From Bog-756 sp963812885 (GTDB taxonomy: Bacteria; Actinomycetota; Acidimicrobiia; Acidimicrobiales; RAAP-2): 64,000 nucleotides of DNA. The stretch lies in contig CAWEWZ010000007.1 in the NCBI GenBank assembly GCA_963812885.1, positions 488,109 to 552,108 on the forward strand, given 5' to 3'. Each line of letters opens with the position of its first letter. Positions within the stretch are counted from its first letter, which is position 1. Made by a program: the position numbers and the translations under genes. Positions 57,149 through 64,000 of this stretch are shown one piece after another. Below the pieces are notes generated by a model. The model searched no databases and was not told the origin of the DNA. It worked only from the letters and a program-made list of their open reading frames with translations.

Positions 57149-57430
57149 ATGCGCTTTCAGGTGGACTACATCCTGAAGGGCGCTGAACACGTTGATCAAA
57201 AAGGTTGCACCGTCCCCGACGGACAATGCACCAACGACCTGCAGGGCCCCATGTTCACCATGTATCTGCCCTCCCCCACTCTCGCCCGCCACATATTCTG
57301 GCGCACCACACTGGGGATCTATACCTTTCACACCACGGTAACTTCGACCGATCCTGCACTGACTGCGGCCCAGAAAGGCGACAGGTCGGTGACTGCGTTC
57401 CTGAATTTCGCCATGATGTATCGCTTCTGA
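57149..57430 (+). CDS. C-terminal fragment of an outer-membrane beta-barrel-like protein
   Basis: The open frame reads MRFQVDYILKGAEHV, then TVTSTDPALTAAQKGDRSV and ends TAFLNFAMMYRF. Alternating hydrophobic residues and a final Phe are typical of the last strands of outer-membrane proteins. There is no ribosome site at the ATG, and the frame is open further left into the junction (about 57,131), so this is the end of a longer gene cut off by the join. Such a protein is not expected in an actinobacterium. Confidence 0.55.
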   Translation: MRFQVDYILKGAEHVDQKGCTVPDGQCTNDLQGPMFTMYLPSPTLARHIFWRTTLGIYTFHTTVTSTDPALTAAQKGDRSVTAFLNFAMMYRF

Positions 57431-57491
57431 ACGGCCAGGAGTGCGGCCTGCATCCGCACGCCGCTAAACCGGGTGACTGCAAGAGGGTTTG

Positions 57492-57845
57492 ATGAATCGC
57501 GAAATACAACGCGAATGCACGATAAACGCTCGACGTTATCCCAGATATGAATTCGAAACCGACGTTACAGCCACGGTACTGGGGATGGAACGCAGCGAGA
57601 CAGCGCGCGGATGTTCTCTCAATATTAACGAGTCGGGCATCGCGGGACTGTTTCCCACCGAATGGGACGTGGGAGCTTCCGTGAACCTGCAGTTTTCGGT
57701 GCCCTTCTCCACTGCTCCGGTTCGAGTGCGCGCTGTGGTGCGGAATCGCACCAGTTACCGATACGGGTTCGAATTTGTAGATTTGACTCCTGAGCATCGC
57801 GGGACCATAAGCCGGACCTGCCGAATGCTCGGCTTATTTGTATGA
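57492..57845 (+). CDS. PilZ domain protein (c-di-GMP receptor)
   Basis: 117 residues, a stand-alone PilZ domain. The c-di-GMP-binding RxxxR motif is in ARRYPRYEF (Arg14, Arg18). The second motif, normally (D/N)xSxxG, reads NINESG, so its Ser is Asn. VGASVNLQFSVPFSTAPVRVRAVVRNRTSYRYGFEF forms the barrel. Binding may be altered by the changed residue. The stop overlaps the next start (ATGA), so it is translated with the diguanylate cyclase. Confidence 0.85.
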   Translation: MNREIQRECTINARRYPRYEFETDVTATVLGMERSETARGCSLNINESGIAGLFPTEWDVGASVNLQFSVPFSTAPVRVRAVVRNRTSYRYGFEFVDLTPEHRGTISRTCRMLGLFV

Positions 57846-58846
57846 AGCAAGGGCATAGTACCCCGCTCCGGCCGGGCTTGAAAATGCATACCACGGACGC
57901 CATCGCCGAAAGAGTCGACGCTCTGCCTCGGCACGAGTTCAAGGTCCTCGTAGCCGACGACTCGCCCATCTATCGCAAACTCGTCGAGTACGCGCTCTCC
58001 GATCAGCAGTACACGGTCCTGTTCGCTAAGAACGGCCGCCAGGCGGTGGAACTGTTTACCAAGCATCAGCCCGCGCTGGTGGTGACCGATTGGGTGATGC
58101 CCGACCTCACCGGAATTGAACTCTGCCGCCACATCCGCGAACAAGCTCAAACCGTCTACACCTACATCATCATGCTGACCAGCATGAGCGAAAAAGACAA
58201 AATTGTCAGCGGCCTGGCTGCCGGGGCCGACGACTACCTGACCAAGCCATTCCACGCCGAGGAACTGCTGGCCCGGGTCGGAGTCGGACGCAGGTTTGTC
58301 GACCTTCACCGGCAGATCGAAGCCAAGAATCGTCAACTCGAAGATCTGGCGCTCACAGATTCGCTGACCGGTCTGCCCAACCGGCGCGCGCTTGAAGCGT
58401 GGGCCACTCAGCAACTGGATGGCGCCGCCCGCTACGGCTTTTCCTTCTGGGTCGCCATGGCCGACCTGGATTGCTTCAAGAGCATAAACGACACCTTCGG
58501 GCATGCCGCCGGAGATCTCGTCCTCAAGACCTTTTCCAAAATCGTCAAGATTAATACCAGAAAATCAAATTTTTGCGCCCGGATCGGAGGCGAGGAATTT
58601 CTTCTGGTCTTAACTCATGCGGAAAAAGAAAATGTTCAAGTCGCCATCAGCCGCATCCGCGAACAGTTCGAGTCCCACAGGTTTAACTTCGCTGACCGCC
58701 AAGTGGGCGTGACTGCTAGTTTCGGGGTCGCGGGCTGGCAGGGCGTAAGGGCCCCCGACTTCGAACTCCTTCTGGGTCAAGCCGACGCAGCGCTCTACTC
58801 CGCGAAGCGCAACGGGCGCAATCGAATAGAATTCGCGGAAGCGTGA
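57842..58846 (+). CDS. Response regulator with GGDEF diguanylate cyclase domain
   Basis: 334 residues, intact. The receiver domain has VLVADDSPIYRKL (Asp39-Asp40), the phospho-acceptor Asp83 in VVTDWVMPDLTG, Thr113 and Lys135. A short coiled coil joins the GGDEF domain: LTDSLTGLPNRRALEAW, the metal site MADLDCFKSINDTFGH, and the active site ARIGGEEFLLVL. The inhibitory RxxD site is RKSN, so product inhibition is probably lost. It is expected to make c-di-GMP when phosphorylated. Base composition is much lower in GC than the genes left of 57,120. Confidence 0.92.
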   Translation: MKQGHSTPLRPGLKMHTTDAIAERVDALPRHEFKVLVADDSPIYRKLVEYALSDQQYTVLFAKNGRQAVELFTKHQPALVVTDWVMPDLTGIELCRHIREQAQTVYTYIIMLTSMSEKDKIVSGLAAGADDYLTKPFHAEELLARVGVGRRFVDLHRQIEAKNRQLEDLALTDSLTGLPNRRALEAWATQQLDGAARYGFSFWVAMADLDCFKSINDTFGHAAGDLVLKTFSKIVKINTRKSNFCARIGGEEFLLVLTHAEKENVQVAISRIREQFESHRFNFADRQVGVTASFGVAGWQGVRAPDFELLLGQADAALYSAKRNGRNRIEFAEA

Positions 58847-58969
58847 AAACGGCTGCCCAACTCCACTCCACGCTTCTCAAACTGGCACTAGTTTCGGCTC
58901 TCGCATCCTGAATTTCTGCAGCTCATGGGATACAATTTCCGCCGTGCCTGCACGGGGGAAAAACGAGTC

Positions 58970-60864
58970 ATGGTATTTCTGAAGCTAATTCTGTGTTGCC
59001 TTCTCATCTTCCTCTTCGCTGCCCAATTTTCCACCGCTCAAACCGCCCCCCGGGAAGACTCTGCCAGCACCAAAGCCCTTAAGTCATTATTGGCGGAGGA
59101 ATGGGAGTACGAGCTGCGCACCAGCCCGGAAACTGCAACCGCTCTGGGTGACAATCGCTACAACGATCGCCTCGGCGACGAATCGCCTCAGTTTCATCAG
59201 TCGGACCTGAAGCAGGCGCGAGTTTCTGGCCCGCTTCCAGCACATCAATCCGCCGGCTTCTCCCCGCAGGACTGCTCTCAGCCTGCAATTGATGATCCGG
59301 AAGCTGCGCCAGGACATCGAAGGAGCGCAATTCAAACCCTGGGAAATGCCGGTGAACCAGATGGACGGGCCGCATCTGGCGCTGATCGAAATGCTACCTT
59401 GATGCCGTTTCAACAGTGAAGGACTATGACGACTACCTTTCCCGCCTGCATCAGATCCCGCGGCTGTTCGAGCAAGTCACAGGCAACATGCGGCAGGGCA
59501 TGAAAGACCGGCTGATGCCTCCTCGTTATCTGCTGGAAAAAGGTGCGGTGCAAACCCAGGAGATAGCGGACAAGAGCGGCGAAGCCAGCCCGTTTGCTCA
59601 GCCGCTGAAGAAGTTTCCTGCCGGCATTTCCCCGGCGGACCAGAAGCGGCTGCGCGCGGCGTGTACTGGCCGCAATCAACGGCGAGGTCATTCCGGCGTA
59701 CCGGAAATTTGCCGCGTTTGTGCGGGACGATTACGCTCCGCATGGCCGCACCGAGCCCGGAGTCTGGGCGCTGCCCGATGGCGGGGAGCGCTATCGCTTT
59801 GAAATCCGCCGCATGACCACGACCGACCTGACCCCGGAGGAGATCCACCAGATCGGACTCAAACAGCTGGCCGAGACCGAAGCCGAAATGCTGGCACTGG
59901 CTCACAAACTTGGCTTCAAGGACCTGGCCAGTCTGAATGAGCACATCAAGAACGATCGCAAATTCTACGCCACGTCAGGCCAGCAGGTGCTCGACCTGTA
60001 CACCAAGTACGCGCGGCAGATGGAGGCAAGCTGCCAAGCTCTTCGACGGCTGCCCAAAAACAAGCTGAGGTCATTCCCATGGACCCGTTCCGTGCCAAGA
60101 ATGCGGTGCCGGCAGATTACAGTCCGGGAGCGGCCGACGGTTCGCGTCCCGGACACATCAATGTGAATGAGTGGGACCCCGCAGCACCGGCTGACCTTGA
60201 ACATCGAGGCCATCGCCTACCATGAAGGCGTTCCCGGGCATCACCTGCAAATCTCCATCGCCCAGGAATTGACCGATCTGCCCGATTTCCGCCGGAACGG
60301 GGAATACACCGCCTTCGTCGAAGGCTGGGCGCTGTATGCGGAGCGGCTGGGCAAAGAAATTGGCTTCTACCAGGACCCTTACAGCGATTACGGACGGCTG
60401 GAAAACGAAATGTGGCGTGACATTCGCCTGGTCATCGATACCGGGGTGCACGAGAAACATTGGTCGCGCGATCAGATGGTGGATTACTTCCATCGCTACA
60501 CCGCGATGGACGAACCCAATGTGCAGACGCGAAGTGGACCGCTACATTGCCTGGCCCGGACAGGCGCTCGCTTACAAGCTGGGACAGCTGGAGATTCTGA
60601 AGCTGCGCGACGAGGCGCGGGAGAAGCTAGGCGCGAAATTTGACCTGCGGGCTTTTCACGACGAAATGGTGGGCAGCGGCCCGCTTGCCGCTCGATGTTC
60701 TGGACTCGCACGTTAAAGCCTGGATTACCCAGACCTCGCTCGCGGAACCAGCCAGGCCGAGGCCGCTAACGGCTGTTCTTATGATGCGGAATGAGCCTGC
60801 AGTCCTGTGGTTTCTCGCGGCTTCGAGCCCAACCATGAATAAAGCGCGATATAGACATAGGTGA
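58970..60864 (+). CDS. DUF885 family protein, secreted, many frame breaks
   Basis: A signal peptide (MVFLKLILCCLLIFLFAAQFSTAQ) starts at ATG 58970. The body is spread over several frames with breaks near 59,215, 59,400, 59,660, 60,030, 60,170, 60,530 and 60,690. Recognisable blocks are SRLHQIPRLFEQVTGNMRQGM, DDYAPHGRTEPGVWALPDGGERY, the HExxPGHH-like YHEGVPGHHLQISIAQE, and EGWALYAERLGKEIG. The family is thought to be metallo-hydrolases of uncertain substrate. The 3' end lies between 60,720 and 60,864 and may overlap the convergent permease gene. Confidence 0.8.
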
Positions 60865-62113
60865 ATAACGGAATGGAGTAGGCCAGCGCGATACTGCCGG
60901 ATTTCTCCGAGATCAGGCCCATGACCGGAGTGATCACCGCTCCCCCCACGATAGCCATCACCAGCAGGGATCCGCCAATCTTCGTGTTGGGACCGAGTCC
61001 CTTCAGACCCAGGGCGAAAATCGTCGGGAACATCAACGACATGAAAAAGCTGGTAATAAAAAGGCACCACAAACCCACCCATCCCGGCCGCAGGACTCCA
61101 CGGCGACCAGCCCGATATTGGCCAAGACTGTACCCGGCCAGAGTTTATTGGGGGCGATGAATCGCATCAGGTACGCCGAGAAAATCTTCCAACTCCAAAC
61201 GCAGCCAGAGTGCCGGTAAGAAAGTAACCTGCGACTTTCTCCGGCCGATGCGTGTAGTCCTGTACATACTGAATAAAATAGCTCCACGTCCCCACCTGCG
61301 CCCCAACGTATAAAAACTGCGCCAACACCGCCAGCAGAAAATGCGGATAGCCAAACAGGTCCCTGAAGTGGCCGTGGTCGCCCCCGCTGTTTTCGTGCTC
61401 GCTCTGGATGCTGGGGAACTTTGTGCGCAGAATCAGGACGCCCAGATCAGCGCAATCGACGCCAATCACCAGGTAGGGCTTGACCACTCGCAGCGTTTCG
61501 GTCCGCAAGTACGCTTCATAAGATGCCCTGACTTTACGCGCGGCCACTTCCTGCGGCGTCAATTCCACTGCCCGAAAAAATAAAAACAGTGCCGATCAGC
61601 ACTCCGGTAATCGAGCCCAGAGGATTGAACGCTTGCGAGAAGTTCAGCCGCCTCTCCGAACTCTCCGGATCGCCCAGTTGCGCGATAAACGGGTTGGAGG
61701 CGGTTTCCAGAAAAGAAAATCCGCTCGCGATCACAAACAATGCCAGCAGGAAGAATTCATACCGTCCCACGATGGCCGCCGGCCAGAACAGAAACGTGCC
61801 CAGCGCGAACAAACCAGTCCCGTAACAAATCCGGCTTTGTACCCGAGTTTTCTCATCATCAGTGCCGCCGGCATGGCCAACAGGAAATAGCCCATATAAA
61901 AGGCGGACTGCACCAGGCCGGCCTGAAATCGGGAAATCGCAAATGACTTCATGAACTGCCGGATCAGCACATCGTTCAGATTGTTCGGAATGCCCCACAA
62001 AAAAAGAGCGCGGTCACCAGGAAGAAAGGCAGCAGATGTCCAGCGGGGAAGAGGCTGGTGCCCGTGTTGATCGCCGGATCGGTTGCGAGATCTCTTGATT
62101 CTGAGGCGGGCAT
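60779..62113 (-). CDS. fucP: FucP-type L-fucose:proton symporter (MFS), many frame breaks
   Basis: The start MPASESRDLATDPAINTGTS leads to WGIPNNLNDVLIRQFMKSF and GLVQSAFYMGYFLLAMPAALMMRKLGYKAG, a close match to E. coli FucP. Later pieces are SGFSFLETASNPFIAQLGDPESSERRLNFSQAFNPLGS, QFLYVGAQVGTWSYFIQY and GAVITPVMGLISEKSG. Breaks lie near 61,990, 61,830, 61,560, 61,180 and 61,080. Twelve membrane helices are expected. FucP imports L-fucose and related sugars; the neighbouring fucosidase supports this. Confidence 0.85.
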
Positions 62114-62141
62114 CGTCCCCTCTTCCTCTTTCGGATCAAGA

Positions 62142-63150
62142 TTAGTCCAGCCGAATCATGATCTTGCTGAAGCGCACCGGGACGTCGCTCCAGGCCCGCA
62201 GCAATTGGGAGCTTCCTCGATGGGCACAATCGAGCTGACGGCTTCGTCCACCGGAAAGCTATGTTCCTCCAGCATGCCGATCACCTCGCGGAAATCCTCC
62301 GGGAGAGCGTTTCGTGAGCCGACAATGTCGAGCTCTTTCTGCACGAACAGCCGGGTTTCGTAGGCCACCGGCTCTTTGGCATAGCCAATATACACGACTC
62401 GTCCGGTAAAAGCGACCTCTTCGACCGCGGCCCGAAAGGTTTGCGGAAGACCGATGGCCTCGATGGTTACATCGGGGCCCCGGCCATCGGTCAGTTCGGC
62501 CAGCCGCTGGTGCAGCGATTCCCGGGCGGTATTGATCGCATGGATGGCGCCCGCCTTTGGCCCGCGCGAGTTTCTCGTCGTCCACATCGATCGCGATGGT
62601 CTTGGCGCCACGAAAATCGGAGGCGGCGATCGCCCCCAGGCCTACTCCGCCGCAGCCCAGGACAGCCACCGAATCATTCGGCAATCCGGCCGCGGGCCAC
62701 AGCGTGGAAGCCGACGGTCAGCGGTTCCACCAGGCATAATTCCTTGAGGCTCAGATTCGCGGTATAGAGTTTTTCCGCCGGCACGACGATGTATTCCGTC
62801 GCCGCGCCGTCGCGCTGCACTCCGAGGGTTTCATTGAATTGGCAGGCGTTCGGCCGCACGCGAAGACAGGATGCGCACTTTCCGCAACTCGTGTACGGCG
62901 ACATGGTGACATCCACTCCCGCAGCCAGGGCTGGGTTCTCCTTGCTGCCCTCGACAATGGTCGCCGCAACTTCGTGCCCGGGAATACGGGGAAACGACAC
63001 TAACGGGTTTCGGCCCCGGAAAGAGTTCAGGTCACTTCCGCAAAGTCCAATCATCTGGACTTTCAGCAACAGACTGTTCTGGGAAGCGACAGGCTCTGGA
63101 ATCGCGCCGACCTCCGCTTGACTCGGTCTTTTTATGATGAGAGCTTTCAT
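62142..63150 (-). CDS. Zinc-dependent alcohol dehydrogenase (MDR family), several frame breaks
   Basis: MKALIIKRPSQAEVGAIPEP opens the protein. Catalytic zinc residues are in QMIGLCGSDLNSF and FPRIPGHEVAATI; the structural zinc Cys set is SCGKCASCLRVRPNAC. Breaks near 62,690, 62,560 and 62,195 separate the NAD-binding SVAVLGCGGVGLGAIAA with AIDVDDEKLARA, GRGPDVTIEAIGLPQTF and the end WSDVPVRFSKIMIRLD. Members oxidise polyols or sugars. Next to fucP and a fucosidase, an L-fucose or fuculose-derived substrate is possible but unproven. Confidence 0.85.
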
Positions 63151-63454
63151 GAAAGATAAGTAATTTGTGAGGTCAGCCTTGTCTTGGCCCGGCGGCTCTC
63201 CACTTACATCGCGAACCGCCGCGTGACTCAGGCTAATGCCACGCTCGTCGCCATAGGCGCAAGCACATCGTCCATGTCCGTACCATAAGGTAATTTAAAA
63301 CTGTAACAGCCCCAGCCTCCTTCGTTGACAGTCGCCGGAATTTTTGATCGACTAATTCCTTGGATTGCGATCCGATTCCTGGCACGCCGGTTGCCAGGCA
63401 GCCTGCGCAAAGCGCCATGCAAAGCGCCATAATGAGACCCTGTGGGAGCCAGCC
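63151..63454. other. Divergent intergenic region between dehydrogenase and fucosidase genes
   Basis: About 304 bases with no supported gene. A minus-strand open frame at 63228-63422 ends NEGGWGCYSFKLPYGTDMDDV but has no clear start or family and may be chance or a fragment. An 11-bp direct repeat, CAAAGCGCCAT, occurs at about 63408 and 63420. Promoters for both divergent genes should lie here, but no convincing pair of boxes was found. Confidence 0.4.
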
Positions 63455-64000
63455 ATGAAGACTCGATCCCTTTCAGCCCTGTCTGTACCGGTGCCGCAAA
63501 GCCGGGTCATTCTGATCTTAGTCGTTTGTTTTTTTACCTCATCAGCCGCTTATTCGCAGGCGCCCAGGCACTACGAGCCTACCCTTGAATCTCTGAACCA
63601 GCACCCTCTTCCCCAGTGGTACGCCGACGCGAAGCTGGGGATCTTTGTTCATTGGGGGCTTTACTCGGTACCGGGCTGGGCTCCGCTAGTCCATCCCGAG
63701 CATGATTTCAGGACGCCCGACTATATCAAGAACAACCCCTATGCCGAGTGGTATCTGAACGTGATGCGAATCGACGGGTCGCCCACCCAGGCCTACCATC
63801 GCGAACACTATGGGGCCAGTTACGACTACTACACTTTGCCTCGGTCTTTGACCGCGAAATAAGAAATGGAATCCCAACGCTTGGGCCAGGATCTTTCGCG
63901 ATGCCGGCGCGAAATATGTGGTTCTTACCACCAAACATCACGACGGATTTACTCTGTGGCCCAGCTCAACCCCGAACCCCAAACTCCCGGCGGACAAGCA
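63455..64000 (+). CDS. Secreted alpha-L-fucosidase (GH29), N-terminal part, frame breaks
   Basis: ATG 63455 begins a signal peptide (VILILVVCFFTSSAAYSQA). The mature start EPTLESLNQHPLPQWYADAKLGIFVHWGLYSVPGWAP is the GH29 hallmark. Frame changes near 63,830 and 63,870 are followed by DREIRKW-like and DAGAKYVVLTTKHHDGFTLW motifs. The gene runs off the window, so the catalytic Asp and the C-terminal domain are not seen. It would release L-fucose from glycans outside the cell or in the periplasm, for uptake by the FucP permease. Confidence 0.85.

Noticed and set aside
63228..63422. Minus-strand open frame between the dehydrogenase and fucosidase genes
   Set aside because: No ribosome site and no recognisable family; the region is broken by indels, so a gene cannot be supported.
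63408..63432. Direct repeat CAAAGCGCCAT upstream of the fucosidase gene
   Set aside because: Only two short copies, no palindrome and no link to a known regulator; may be chance.
57150..64000. Right-hand part as a horizontally acquired island in the actinobacterium
   Set aside because: No integrase, tRNA, repeat or IS is at the border, genes are cut on both sides, and an outer-membrane protein makes no sense in this host. An assembly chimera is simpler, though not proven.

Overview
The window joins two unrelated kinds of DNA. Bases 1 to about 57,120 are very GC-rich and carry genes in an order typical of Actinobacteria, most likely an uncultured member of the Acidimicrobiia. The evidence is a division and cell-wall cluster running into ftsZ-pgeF-yggS-sepF-yggT-divIVA, a bacterial proteasome activator with a C-terminal Tyr-Leu tail, a TraR/DksA protein next to lspA-rluD, and an aroC-aroK-aroB-aroQ-M24 peptidase-efp-nusB run. 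Bases from about 57,150 to 64,000 are clearly less GC-rich. They encode an outer-membrane-like protein end, a PilZ/GGDEF pair, a DUF885 protein, a FucP-type permease, a zinc dehydrogenase and a secreted alpha-L-fucosidase, which suggests Acidobacteriota. The switch falls right after an intact PyrR-type leader whose pyr gene is missing, so I read it as a chimeric contig rather than gene transfer.

Layout: 1-3,766 holds a DinB tail, DUF3040, a ROK kinase, an HNH nuclease, a truncated CadD-like protein and a lipoate ligase. 3,949-17,769 is the dcw cluster (mraZ, rsmH, ftsL-like, ftsI, murE, mraY, ftsW, murG, murC, murB, ftsQ, ftsZ), from which murF and murD are absent. 17,766-23,565 is the division/growth extension (pgeF, yggS, sepF, yggT, divIVA, traR/dksA, lspA, rluD). 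23,604-35,881 carries a sigma factor, an Rrf2 regulator, dnaE, bpa and several enzymes. 35,933-42,544 is menaquinone biosynthesis (menE, menB, menA, menH-like, menD). 42,598-50,657 has an LCP ligase, a carotenoid oxygenase, tyrS, small proteins and an NfuA-like protein. 50,732-56,980 is an A24 peptidase, the shikimate genes, an M24 peptidase, efp and nusB.

Two patterns run through the actinobacterial part. Many first genes of operons have a TANNNT box 6-8 nt before the start codon, which predicts leaderless mRNAs. About half of the longer genes are split between frames, and nearly all of these switches equal one extra base. That points to systematic insertion errors in the sequence, not to decaying genes. 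Split genes are therefore annotated as one CDS with the approximate break positions. No tRNA, rRNA, CRISPR array or insertion sequence was seen.
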